This document shows, piece by piece, positions 46,801 through 59,585 of a DNA stretch of 64,000 nucleotides (position 1 is the first letter of the stretch; every line of letters starts with the position of its first letter). Source of the DNA: Symbiodinium natans (Eukaryota > Sar > Dinophyceae > Suessiales > Symbiodiniaceae); assembly GCA_905221605.1 (NCBI GenBank), contig CAJNDS010002211.1, positions 1-64,000 of the forward strand. Direction: 5' to 3'. The translations under genes and the position numbers were made by a program. The notes under the pieces were generated by a model. The model saw only the letters and a program-made list of their open reading frames with translations, did no database searches and was not told where the DNA came from.

Positions 46801-49800
46801 AGGGCCTAGGGTTCTTCAACAGGAATTGGGGCTTCCAGCAAGGATGCAGGGCTTTAAGTCTGTTGGGGCGACGGGTTGCAGCCATCCAGAAGTTACAGCT
46901 GAGTACGCCACGAGACTGACATCGGACCCGTCGGCTTTTGAGTTATTTCAGGATAGAAGCCTTCATACGAGATACACAGGCATTCCTTAACCTTAACAAA
47001 GTCTGCGGCATCCGACAAGGAGCACAAAGACGGTAGAAGATGCATTAGTGTTTGTACTACAGGCCCGAGACTTGTCCCCAAAAGAACGGAGGGCATGCCC
47101 GCTCTAGGCTGAAACCATGCACCATCCCTGCCTTGATCTTTCCGGCTTTCAAACCGTTAAGCGCTTCGTCTCGCTGGCGCTGGTCCTGCACTGGTCTAGG
47201 GCACTGGGATCAAGAATCGAGAGCAGGCCCCGTGTCCACAGGCTCTTCACTGACTTCAGCATTTCGAATGAGGGGTGTTGTATCGCCAGTGGCAGAACGC
47301 TCTACTTACTTTGCGGATGCCCCACATGCTGCATGTTTGACAGCCTAGTTGCCACGTCGCATTTGTAGCGTCGGTGATAACACCAGAGGCAACAAGCGCC
47401 TTGTCACCATGGATCGAGGAACACCTGGCACCCCATGAATCTACGCTTCCAAGATCCTTGCATTACGCTCAGACTCACCCAACACCGTACAGGCAAGCGA
47501 ACCGCCGACATGAAACACGTCTACCGCATCTGATTCTCTGGCGGAAGATTGGTCTCGGCTCATGCCAGATCGAGAGAACCATGGCGGATCTCCAAAATGG
47601 CCGGGCTCACGGGACACCCGATCTGTACAGGTTGTTGGATAGCCTGGGCAAGTCCAAGCAAGTCACAAGCTCTGGATCAAACAAGTTTAAGTTGCTGAGC
47701 CCTTTCTCTGGGTGACAAGGCACATTCCCACCCCAGAAGAATTCTAACAGTGCATCTTGGCCTGTTTCTGAAGACCGGTACATCGAAGGTGTGAGAACAA
47801 ACCTAGATGCCTCGAGTCTCTGGAGGACAAACATAGTCGAAAGACTGAAAACCAGTCAAGTCCTGTGACCCTAACCTCTTATGCCTATCATGTATAGTAC
47901 ATATACTTATACTTTATCCTTTATACACAATGTAATATTTTGTAATATAGCATAATCTCATGTATGAATGTATACACATACATTTCTTGTTATACATATT
48001 ACGTTGTAAACGTGTATATATATTTGTATACATATACATATACATGCATAGAAAGCTTCTGCTTAGCTAGAGGCCGCTCGCACTCCCTCTTCGTCCCGGC
48101 GAAGATGAGGGCCTGCTCAATGGGTCTCCCCACGCGTATCATAGGGTTTAACGTCTAGGGTTTAGGGTTTAGGGTTTAGGGTTTTGGGTTTTGGGTTTAG
48201 GGTTTAGGGTTTAGGGTTTAGGGTTTAGGATTTAGGGTTTAGGGTTTCGGGTTTAGGGTTTATTCGACACCTTTCATCATCTTTCCCATGACCCCGTCGG
48301 CAGCTTGCCCTCCCACCACCCTATCATGCGTCAATCTGTCTTCCCTGAGCAGTTGAGCGACGGAGAATGAACGAAGCACCACGACACTCACGGAAGAAAT
48401 CAGGGAGAATCACTCATCTTTTCTGCTATTCCCACAGTGTCTTCGTTTAGTTCTTTGCGAATTCGCGGATTCGTGTTGCTTGTCATGTCCATTTTCTGTT
48501 CATGTGTTAACGAAAACAATAGACGCGACAAGCGTCAAACGTGCCTGCGCAAGCCTGATATAGGTCGCAGACCCAGCGCAACCAGGGGCATGGGGAATAG
48601 TATCTATGGATGGAGCATCTTCTCCAAGCGGAACACTGCGGATCCTCTTGCGAAGCAAACTTTGCTTAAGAAGAAGTTTAGTTAAAGTCCTTCGCTTCCT
48701 AGCTGGTCCTATGAATTCGTGAAATACGAAATAACTACGGAACAGTCAGGAATCAGGCCATACATCTCATGATTCGAATTTGCAAGTGTCTCAGAACAAC
48801 CACAAAGCCCTGCAGGAGGGCCTCATGGGAAACATGAATAGGGCCCAGAGGGGCCACAGGGGCAGGAGTGCGGGCAGGGGCGCGGAAGGGAAAAATGAAA
48901 CAAAAAAGTAGAAAATCAGAAAACGGGAGAACAAAGTCAGAAAAAAAGTCAAGAAAGATCAGAGACAAGTCAGAAAAGGGCCAGAGAAGGTCAGAAAAAG
49001 TTAGGATGAAGTCAGAACAAAGTCGGGTCAGGACAAGCATCGTAAACACGGCTCAGGGTAGCAGACTTGTTTTAGGTTTGTGAACTCTTTTCTGACTTTC
49101 CATTTCTGGCCAGCACCAACCCATCTGATTTTTTTGTAATTCTCTTGATCCTAACAAGTCATAGAGAAAGTAACTTATGCCAACGACGTAAAGCTATGTA
49201 TGAAACACAACTTCGGAATTGTTAGGGATTTGCATGATGAAACATATGTCCTTGTTGCGCTGCTCTCATTCGCTCGCAAGGCATTTTAGCAAGTGAGGTG
49301 ACTCGCCCTCTTCGTGTACACATGTGTGTTGTTCGTTCATTCACGCTAGCAGCGTTTCCCATTAGCCTTCAGCATGCTTCCGGTCGGCGACGGCTTCTTA
49401 ATCGCACGAGTAGGTAAAACGTGTGGGTTTGCTTGTTTTATCCGGTTTGAGACCCTGTGGGGGCAAAGATTTCCAAAGTATGGGCGATTTGCAGTGGTGC
49501 AAGGCTGCGTATAGGACACATAGGAGTCCGCACCCCAGATTCTAGGAACAAGATATCATGCGCCAAGACATCCTGTGACCGAACTCTTTCGCAGTCCCAA
49601 CACACCAGGCCTTGCCCTGGCTATACCTGTCCATCAGCCCAGCCTGTTGCAGCCATGGGGGGTCTCGTTGCTGGAATAAGGCTGGGCCTAGAACCTTCGA
49701 AGGCGACCGCCTTCTTGCCGACTATGTGAGTCATCAGCAAGTGCGCAACGCCAAGGTGTAGCAAAGGATCCATGCAAACAGCAGGACTGGACGATCCACC

Positions 49801-51568
49801 TAACTTGCTTTGCACCGAGGACATGGCTTCACTGAGAAGATCCACAATCGCTCTCTCCTGCGCCGGTATGGAGCAGGAGAGTGGAGCGCAGCATTGTGGC
49901 GCCCGGCAAAGCAAGGGCTGTGAGAGTCCCAAGGCTTCGCCGAGAGCCCGTCCTTGCTGTATCCATCAACAATCTTGACCTTCTGAATGATGTCCTGCAC
50001 ATCACGAGTCTACGCAGGGCTTCCGTCGGCTTCAGAGCATCGTCCAAGAAAAGTTAGCAAAGCTGTTCGGGGACTTCAAGTAGGTCGTCAATGGTTTGCC
50101 AGCACGAAGATATACATATATATATATATGTACACACACACACATACATACTGTGTCTTTGGTTTGAAAAGGCCGAAAGCAGAAGCAGCAGCTGATGTCC
50201 TGATTGCCCTTCAGCTGATCACGATTGCCGATCATGACCTCAACTCCGTTGAACTTTGAATACTTACTGAGATTAAACTTCTAAAAGGCGAGGGCACAAC
50301 GGACCGCTGCTAAAGAACAGAGTCGGCGCCTTGTACGGTTTGTAGAGAATGTCCGCGGCAAGGTTTCGGACCTGCTGAGGCCGAGACTGGGTCGAGATTG
50401 GGTCACACGCGGGCGCTTCGAGCGAAGACTTTGCCACACTTCGGCCAGCAGGGCCTCTCTCGGCCATGTTGCAGTGAAGAACATGGTGTGGCGGTTCCGC
50501 GGAATCCTGTCGGATCTGAATCTTTGCGGGCACTGAAGGGCTTCCGGCCTTTGGGGACATAAATACAAGATGGCCCTTGGAGCAAGGCCGGAAATGGCCA
50601 GCAAGGTGTTGTCAATGACAGTACTCAGGCTGACAGCAGCCCGGAGATGATTGTAGTACTCCACATCACTGCAGCACTGTCGGAAGCCCCTCGCAGTCCT
50701 CGCCAGGATCTTTCTAATCTGGGGCTCAAAACCTCGCAAAGTTGGCTGTGGCAGTTCTGGAGATCACAAGCCTTGATTTGTGGGGTTCTATTTGGCGTGC
50801 CATGTGACTGCCGTTCGGCCTGAACGAACAGGGCACTACTGGACTATCGCAAACTCCGGAACGTCATGACATTAGCAATTGCACCTTCATCGGTGAGGAT
50901 ACTACACTGTACCGGCCACATACTTGCCCCTTGCCCCTTGGTGCTTTGAAACTTTCTGCTGCAGGCCCCGGCCCATGTCCAGCATGCGATCGGCTTCGTC
51001 AAGCACGAGGCACTGGGCCTCAGCACGAGTTCATCATAGTTCCAGCATCAAGCGCACAGAATCATGTTGGTAATTCACTGCTGCCGAAGGCTGCTACAGG
51101 CGGTGCTCAGTTGACTAGACTAGCAAGACCCGACCCACACACCCACAGTCAAAAGCAAGTCCGGAACAAGGCGAGGAAACCCCTGGGCCCCCAGCGCCGT
51201 CTAGTCGCACCTGTCCTCCTTCCAGGAAGTCATTGAGCCGCCCTGGACACCTGCCACGTTAGCTCCACTCCGCTTCCTTCTCTTGGGACACCTGGGGCAC
51301 CAAAGCTGCGAAAGATTCGCAGTTCTGAGGACCGTGCGCCACGATGGTGTGGACCCCATAGCGATATCTGGGCGGGGGTACCACCCCAGGCAATCCCAAA
51401 GCAACGGCACATGCTCTCTAGCTTTAGACATCCTCCCGAAGACCATCTGCCCCTGGAGTCCACGACTTCGGCCGACCCTCGAACCCATCAAACCAAAAAC
51501 AGCACCGTGTTCCAAGGCAACGGCTTCCTGATCTGGTCCTGCTTCGGCGAGCCGCCATACATGGCTAC
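43826..51568 (-). CDS. DEAD-box RNA helicase, DDX5/DBP2-like, with RGG tail
   Basis: ATP-dependent RNA helicase. Exons placed: 51528-51568 (AMYGGSPKQDQIR), 51338-51367 and about 51200-51250 (CPGRLNDFLEGGQVRL), 50973-51018 (LVLDEADRMLDM, motif II), 50702-50732 (GFEPQIRKIL), 50455-50506 (HTMFFTATWPRE, motif III), 50330-50371 (VRNLAADILYKPYK), 50200-50238 (VMIGNRDQLKGNQ), 49948-49994 (DIIQKVKIVDGYSKD), 49800-49857, 47132-47185 (DQRQRDEALNGLKAGKIK), 46001-46048 (LVATDVAARGLDIKG, motif V), 45835-45876 (VGLVVNYDAANNTE), 45655-45705 (YVHRIGRTGRAGCKGF, motif VI), 44799-44852, 44699-44747 (NQPVPSDLRDI), then Gly-rich RGG sequence near 44240-44286 and 43900-43995, ending at the TAG in 43826-43828. Oddities: TPGR is CPGR, and five donors are GA. 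Motif I, the Q motif and the exon for motif IV were not found. Confidence 0.85.
47880..48045. other. AT-rich stretch in a helicase intron
   Basis: TATACA-type low-complexity DNA, no gene. Confidence 0.6.
48149..48261 (+). repeat. Telomere-like array in a long helicase intron
   Basis: About sixteen TTTAGGG units with TTTTGGG, TTTAGGA and TTTCGGG variants, antisense to the gene, between exons at 49.8 and 47.2 kb. Confidence 0.85.
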
Positions 51569-54500
51569 CTCAGTAGCTCCAGTCTTGCAAGGCTTGTAGG
51601 GACATGCAAACGCTTTCAAGGAAGGATAAGGATAAGAGACGCATGTCCTCCCTCCTCTCCGGGCGCCGCGCGACGTTGAAGTTAATGCAATGGCCGAAGC
51701 GCTCGGCCTGGCCGGGCAAGAGCAACTCCGTCTGTGACTGTGGTGATGCCGCGAGTCCCGCGGACTTTTTTAATAGGTGGCCTAGCCGTGATGGCTGGTC
51801 CAACTCTTTGATACTTTTCGTGAGTAGATTTCGTTCAGGAACTCTTTCGGCTGAGCTTCTGAAGTGGAAGACAGGGGACACGGAACTCACCTAACTCTGA
51901 AGGCGTGGTGGTGGCAATGACCCTGTGTCCTACTCCACCCGGGCAAATGCAGTCATCACATGTCTGGCATTTCTGTGCGCTTCTGTGCAATGCTCGCGCT
52001 TGAAACTGTGCTGTGATGATTCAGACAGGCTTCTTACCCAGATGTCAGCGCCCGATGCAGGCGATGAGTACGGCTCAGACAGCATTATTGTACAGGTAGC
52101 ACAAGTGGACTGCGCGCGGAAAATTGCTAAATCTTGATGCAAGTCATGTGCGTGGACAACGTCTTCCATTTCTAAGTGCCCACGGTTGTCCAATGAAAGA
52201 ACAAAATTTGGCTGGTTGGTTCTGATTCACATAAAACAGAACTGTGAAGAAGCAGGCCCACATTGAGATCCATCTTGAAATACTTCCCTTTTTCATTTTC
52301 GAAGAGCCATCGTGGACAATGAGAAGGAAGAGGAAGGGGATGGCTAAGGGAAAGACTCGAGTCGAGAGAACAAGCGCTCGGCGAGGAACTCTCACTGGCA
52401 CATATTGCACGCTGGACTTGCAAGAACTCGACACCTCCTGCTCGGTTTGCTGCGCAAGCTCGCGGGTTGGAGACCTTCAGGCGAGCGGAAGACGCCAGTG
52501 TCACAGCAATCCCCCTGGACGAAATCTACCGCATTCCTCCGAATGCTCAGGCAGCGACATGACCAGTAAACCTGGCCCGTGTCTGTCCGGGTTGTGTCCT
52601 GCACAGATCTCAGTCTGTTGGCTGAAAAGCACTGGCAGAGATTGGATCAACTATGTATGTATGCCTTGTAGTAGATTAGTAACTATCACATTATATAAAC
52701 AAGATTATAAATAATATTATCATTATGTACGAGTGGTGCGGGCCCGGTCCTCTATGCATCCTTAGATGTGCTCTGCAAGGTAGGCTACGTTGCAGCTGGC
52801 AGACGGTGCCCGTTAGGAGCCCTGGCTCCGAAGGCTTAGCGCATGATGATTGCTGGAGCTTCAGGGAAGCATTGTGCATCCAAGCTTCATCTCACAGAAC
52901 GCCGGCAACAGGAATGCCAGAGTTTTGCCGCTACCTCGTTCAGATGGCACACTGGCAGTGCTGTGCCGATGCATGTAAGCTGCTGACCTAAGGCAAACAC
53001 ACTAGGCCTGACTGCTTAATGCCCAGGTTCTTACAACACCCAGAGGCGGGTGCCTGTAGCTGCTATGCCAATGACGTCCTCACGGTACACGGAAGATGAG
53101 CAATTGCGTCGTTCCTTTGGAGATGCGGCCCACCCCACTCCTTGCCCTCGAGGGCCAGCGGCCAGGTGTAGGCCTCTCGCGCGAAAACTTCCCTCCACAA
53201 GGTACTAAAAACTGACAGACACGAGCCATGCCTGGATTTGGGAAGGCGAGGGGAAGCCGGCACGCCTGTTGCTGGTCACATCAACAGACCACGTGCGTCT
53301 GCTATGGCGTGGCATGGTAGGGACATGCACAACTCTCCGACACAAAGAACGCGCGCGACCCTCCCGAGCAGCAATTCAGCAAGAACACAGCCCTGACGAT
53401 TGGAAGCTTCACTCGTCAAAGCATCTGCAGCATCAAGGAGTGCCTAAACTGCTCCTGGATCTCGCGCGGGAACCTGCGTTGGAGCTACTTAGGGCCTGAG
53501 GAAATGCATCTGGAATGACAGATTCAGGTTATCACGATGATGAACCAAAATCTGTGAAGAGTAAAGATCATTAAAAACACATCATCTGCACTGCAAGAAG
53601 GCGAAAGCAGCCTTCAGATCTTCGGTTGACAGCATCTGCATTTTGCTGTCGTATACTAGGCAAACTGAAACAGATGTTCCACCACGGTTCTACAGCCAAG
53701 TACACGTTGATGTGTAAGTCCTGCAGGGCTGCTTAGTTGGCGTACAGTATGTTACTCCTCAGCTCCCCCACACCCCTACACAGCTGGGCCACCCGGCGCT
53801 CGCACCTCGGCAAAACTACTGACTTTGCGCGGCTGCACGGGCCGGTCGTCCTCACAGGGGCTGCTCGGGGTTGAAGGTTCTACTCGAGTGTGTCTTCGGG
53901 AATCGGTGCCGACTTGGCATGCCCTAGAGCTGAAAGAAAACCCTCAAGGCTATTGCCATCGTAGAGGTGCCATGCGGTGCCCTCTCGGTGGCCAGTGCCC
54001 AACTTACCCCATGCTTACTGCTGTTCGCTATCAGCCCAGTAGTCGCAAGGCCCGCCTGGTCGAGGACGGAGATCTCGCTGTCGTCCACGCAGTGGCCACT
54101 GCCATCTCCTCGGCCTCACGCGAGGGCGGAGGCTGGACATGTGACAAGACATGACAACAAGTGTATCTAGAGGATTCAGACCTTGAAATAGAGGGGTTCG
54201 ATCTGGTTAGGGAGATCAAGGCGCCTGCAGCCTCGCAGGCTTCTCGGACGGTGAGTTCGTCGTGGCCATAGCCATTGCTGGACCTGCAGTAGCGCTTGGC
54301 ATTCTTAGCACACTTCAAACTGCATCGCAACTGACTTCACTATACCACCCGAGGCATTGGTTCCAACACACGGACACGGGAACATGATCTTGAGCGTCCC
54401 CCCATACCCAAGCCAAGCAACCCCTTCAAACTTCGCCTTCTGTACATGCGCGCGTGCGCACTATGCCACAAGTAGGTTCCTTGGCCTCGCTTGGGATCCC

Positions 54501-56517
54501 CGTCTCCGTACTTAGCTATACTACTCCTCCCGAAAGCCCGGCCAAAGGCAGTATCGAGCGCCGAACGCATAGGGCAGGGCCTCAGACAGTTTGCATGTCC
54601 ACACCCTTTATAGACCAATCTCATTCAACAACCTTCGTACTGCATCTGCCATTAGAGGACATGGCAATGGCAAGGGCTAAGCCTGCTAAGCGGCAAAGTG
54701 GCAAAGCAAGCCGAAGACGTCGAATGCTTTATCGGCTGCCAAGGCCCCCGCCGCGGCAGCATATGCGCCACCGCCGTAAGCGCTGCCGCCATATGCATTA
54801 CCTTGCGAAGCAAGAAAGAGCGCAGGGGAAGGAGTCAACTAAACATGGTGCAACTGTGGGTCCAGGGTGGGATACTAGGAGCGTACTCGGAGCATGGTGC
54901 AGATGTTATCTCAGCGCATTTGCCCCACTTTGCATCCTGGGCTGCGTGCCCCAGCTCCCCATTCTGCCTCGGCGGGCCTCGAGGCGTGGACACTGTAAGG
55001 CATTGTAAGGATAGGGAGTGCAGTTGGGCTGAAGGGTTTAGGCTTCATGGTTTTCAGCCATGTCGAGCTCAAGAGAGAAGCTGAAAATGCTGAAGTGCAG
55101 GCGATCCACCATTCGCGCTTGTAAGAGTCGCGGTGCGGACTTCAGCTACCAACTTTCGGGAACTCAATGCGATCGGTGCCTTCTGGCACGCAGCCAGCCG
55201 CTCCCTTGCCACCTCAGAACAACTCGAACATCCATGAGAGGGTTGTGCAGGGGTTCGGGCATGAATGGCGATGGCTTCGGTGCTAAGTTCTCTTGCGACT
55301 CTTGGTCAAGAGAACAGGTCACAACTCAGACCCAGGGACTGTTCTGCCGAGCGGCCCGTTTGCTGTGCCACTTGCCACTTACGGGGGGGACTTACCAATA
55401 ACGCTGTCTGAGCCAGGAAGTATCAGAATGGTTCAGGTATGTTCAGGTATGTTCAGGTATGTTCAGGTACTGCACGGCTGCGTGAGTCGCATTCACTTGC
55501 AACTGACGCCGCTTCACCGCTGCCATCACACCTCCTCCTTGCTACAGCATAGCAACATGCGGCCAAACATGGCTGCATTAGTGTCAATGCCAGGGATGGG
55601 CTATGCGGGTGTCCGGATTTGCCCCTTTTCTATTCGTTCATCCTTCACTCAAGGCCGGTGACGCAAGGGACCCTTCAATGACGCGCTTCGTTTCGCTTCT
55701 GCAGCAGCGAAGGTTGAGATGGGCACTTGCCTTCCGCCCTCATCCAGCGCGACGCTTGGCCCTGACAATCCTGGCGTTCCAGGATTGCATCCGGGGAGGG
55801 TCCGCGATGTTGGGGCGACTGCTTCCTGCAAAACATGCTACAGCTTGCTCCTACAGCTGCCTATGTAGGGCCTATGATGCGTCAGTACGATGTCGAGGGG
55901 GGTCCTCATGTGATATAGCATATGGCTAGTGGGTGCAAGGCTTGGGTGCCAATCTCGCCAAATGTCCTCTACAAACCGAAACCTTGGAAAAAGCCAAGAG
56001 TGCCTGCGCTCGGTGCATCTGTCACTTTTTACAACAGGGCAGTCACGGCAGCTTCCTTCGAAAAAGCTTTGAAGGATTCTTCATAACACTTGGTATACCT
56101 TGATATCTTGACAGCTTCTTATGGCTTTATGGCTTTATGGCTCTTCTAGGCTCTTCCAGGCTCAGACGGCGGCGCGCTGCCAAGGCTGGCCTTCCACAAG
56201 AGAACGCAGGACTCGATGGTATCTCGAGATTTTTGGCCACAGAGACGTCATCAATTTACGTCACAAAGACGTCACAACTTGCACAACTGGCAGACACACT
56301 GGAATACACTGGACACATGGGGCCCACAGAGTTGATCCCTGCGCCTGCGCCTCTCCAGTGAGCCGCTGGACGCTTATGGGGTCAGACCCTTTTTCAGCGC
56401 CGCGATGGTGGAGGGCCCCGTCCTGCAGCAGCCCCCGATACCTGGTCTGGACACGCAGGAATGGCGATACACTAGCGACACGAAGTGGCTCGCTTCTGAG
56501 CGCCAACAAGCTGCACG
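51569..56517 (-). other. Probable 5' part of the helicase gene and spacer
   Basis: A minus-strand segment AERFGH after CCCGGCCAG (about 51675-51695) fits the helicase just upstream of AMYGG. The ATP-binding motif and Q motif should lie further up but were not recognised. 55431-55470 is four units of GTTCAGGTAT. Other open frames have no family signature. Confidence 0.35.
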
Positions 56518-56935
56518 TCGCCCCAAGCTTGAACCACTCACGGGCCATCTCCACAAACCTGTCAGCATCTGTCAGGCATATCCAGGTTTTCTGAGCCTGC
56601 TCATGCATCCCCAACTTCACCAAGGCACCGCTCGTCGGCCGTGGCGGTGCCCGTCTCCCAGGTGTGCGTCGTGCCATTCCTGAGCTTCTCAGCTTGAGAG
56701 CTGCGCGCAGGCTTTGAAGCTAGTCTGCCTGCTTGCGCGATGCCCAACATCTTTTCACAAACGTTCTCTCTAGACGCCAGCGGAAGGAAATAAACATTGA
56801 CGTAGAAGCGAAGTTAGGCAATGAACGTGGGATCTTTTGTGGCCATGGGGTGTCGAGATCTCGGCCAGTTCGGGCTTCAGGCCAAAGAATCCACACCTCG
56901 CCGGAGTTGGGGTACACGACCACGCCTGGCATGCA
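56518..56935 (-). CDS. Two exon candidates of an unknown gene
   Basis: 56824-56935 reads MPGVVVYPNSGEVWILWPEA and 56518-56629 reads ALVKLGMHEQAQKTWICLTD then ADRFVEMAREWFKLG. The second has the look of a helical repeat (TPR or clathrin-like), but I cannot name the family. They are in different frames, so an intron would be needed. Confidence 0.35.
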
Positions 56936-56999
56936 CAAGGCAACCGAGGGCGCCAATGGAAATCACAAGTCTCCGCTAAGCCGCCGCTACTTGAGCGCC

Positions 57000-58180
57000 T
57001 TTGACTTCTGGGAGACGTTTCAGCGCCCCACCCAAGCGATCGAGATGAGCGCCCGGGCCTTCCTTCCCGACCCGCTAAATTCTGTAAGGTTTGCGTGTGG
57101 TCAAAACCATTCAAAGGCCTAAGCAGACGAAGCCGAGACTTCACCCCCCCCCCCCAAGCATCCCAAGCATGTCAAACTCTCGGCCCGCGTGGCTCTTCTC
57201 GGGGGGAAGGGCTTTCCGGCAGCGCTGGACGAGGCCAGCCACGAAGTCCGGATGCGTGCAGTTCACACCGGCTCCTTAAGGGGTTCTTACCGGAAGCTTG
57301 GGGTGAAATTCTGGGAGGGAGGGGGGGGGGGGGTACTGCGGAAACATGCAGAAACTTTGCTCTGTATTTGCCTTTGTTGCTGCGGCTCTCGGTGGATTGC
57401 TATCCCTGGTGTTTTTAGATCGTTTATGCCGTTTAGGTCGGTCGTGAACGAGTTCGATTCCTGCGCACTTTTTGGAGAAAACGACAGACGACTCGAAAAA
57501 AAAAAAAAAAGCTGCCCCTCTCAAGCTCCAGGAGTCCAACCACCCAGTCGCAGGCGCCCACAACGGCCACGCAGTCCGCGATAGTGTCGCCCGAATGGAC
57601 TTCACTGTCCGACCTTATGGGGCCGTTACAGAAAGGAAGGGGTGATGCAGCAAAACTTGGGAGAACAAGGTCCATCGCTTGACAAGAGGGATGAGGGTTG
57701 CCTGCTTAGTGTTTCTCCGTTGTACAGCTGACATGTTGAATGCAAGAGGCTGACAGTCGTGGGTCGTGCTGAGCAACCGCTGCCAACAAAAGGTCCGTTT
57801 CAAAAAGAGGCCTGTCGCTCGGGATCTAGCGCGCCTTGCTGCAGCACTACCACTACTGAACAGGGACAAGAGCAGAGCAGCAGAGCACCTCCTCGCGGAG
57901 AAAATCGAAAGCAGTTCTCCCGTGGCGGGTTCAGGCGCGTTGAGGGGCAGAGCGACTACAGAAGCGTGCTCAAGGGCAGTCAGCCCAAAGCCTAGCCACA
58001 TGCACGCAAAACGGATAAACATAAAAAGCCAGAACAGGGCTTATATGAAGCACTGAGCTTTCCCCCCGTAAAGATGCGCAAAGCCTTCAGCCTTAAGACC
58101 CCAACCCCACCCCCCCTGCCCCGTTAGCCCGATCTCACCTCTGAAGGGAGTAGAGGGTGTATTGCGCATGCGCTTTTCCA
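57000..58180. other. No gene supported
   Basis: Unique sequence with G and A homopolymer runs (57320-57333, 57497-57510). Frames on both strands in 57.6-58.0 kb are equally plausible and unrecognised. Confidence 0.3.
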
Positions 58181-58219
58181 TGTGCACACACACACACTAA
58201 CGTTTGCTCCAAGGGATGC

Positions 58220-58700
58220 CCTCCAGGAAGTATATCTTCATACTAACATATTGTCATACGATGACATATTCTTGTATGTTTTTAATTTTCCATTCTTAAG
58301 AGTGTTGCAATATTTTGCTGTGTTGCTATACTGTTCTATTATGATATTCTCACAGTACGATACTCATCTAGTGTATATTACTCTTTTCATACATTAGTGA
58401 ATTGCTATATTATTCTATCATTATACTAAGATATTCCTAGAATAGTCCACTGTCATGTATACTATATTCTCACAGTACTATTTTTCTAAACTTTGAGATT
58501 ACCATCATGTTTAAAAATAGCTGTTACGAAACTACTATATTATGTTCCTATACTCTTATGTTGTTATATTGGTATATCATGATATTATTGCATCAGTATA
58601 CGAGTATATTTCATTATTATTACATTTTATATGTTCATACTTCTTGGTTTTGTATTTTATGACTTTATAAACTTATGATTCATATATCATTCATTCATGA
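58220..58700. other. AT-rich low-complexity stretch
   Basis: Rich in cata, atattc and tata strings with no long open frame. It resembles the island at 1.2-2.1 kb in composition only. Confidence 0.55.
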
Positions 58701-58924
58701 ACTATTATTCTAGTGTACCCCATGATGCTTCATGCCCCTGTCCGAAAGCTTTGAAACAGTCACGAAGGGCTGCACAGCGCTTCTCAGCCCTACTCAGTGC
58801 CGGGCTTGCAAGAAAAGGTCACCCAGGCTGGATGCTCCAGTTCCTCGCAACACTACACGGGATGCAAAGAGGCAGGTGACCAATCTGGGGGGTTTCCGAG
58901 AATCGGGGCACCTTACTGGGCTCC

Positions 58925-58972
58925 ATTTCTAAGGGGATCCTACTATTTTGGGGGTCTGTATCAGGGGTCGCC
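58925..58972 (+). repeat. Copy of dispersed CTATTTGGGG element
   Basis: Reads aaggggatcctactattttg then ggggtctgtatcaggggtcg. Closest to the minus-strand copy at 36181-36230. Confidence 0.65.
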
Positions 58973-59585
58973 TACTTTTTTTAACTCCCACCTCTGAAAA
59001 GGCGTAATCAGACGGGTGTGCTGGATAGAACCCCAAGCCGCGTTCAAGAGCCGAACCAGAGCGCGAGCTTCCAGAAGGCAAGGCCTGAGATGCTAAGCAA
59101 GCTGAACCTCTTTTTTTGACAGAAAACTGATCATAGTCCACTCACGTCATATGTTCAATGTAGAACAATATAGTAGTAGAACAAAAACCTAAGAATATAA
59201 GACTTATAAGATGATATAAGACTCTATTAAAAATTTACGAAGATAATCATATCATCACACATGAGTTCGTCTGTTTAGATGGTGTCAGGCGTAAGCCTGG
59301 CCTTAGGGGATGATTGGGTGTTCTGGGCTTAGACCATTGTAGGCTTTAAGGGCAGGCCATTGTTGCATTCTCTACAACACATTGCGAATACCACAAAAAT
59401 GGGAGAGACCCCTGCCGAGGGGAGAAGGAAGCGGCGAAGCGCTCAAGAACGATTGAAAAGGTGAGAATAAAGTGTGCAAACAAGGGGTCAAACCCCTCCC
59501 TTTGTTTTCAAAGTGCGCCAGAGTCTCCGATTGCACTCACAAAAATACTGGTACAAAACACGACTGTCTGAGCCAAAAAAAAGTT
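58973..59585. other. No gene recognised
   Basis: Spacer without features. Confidence 0.3.
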
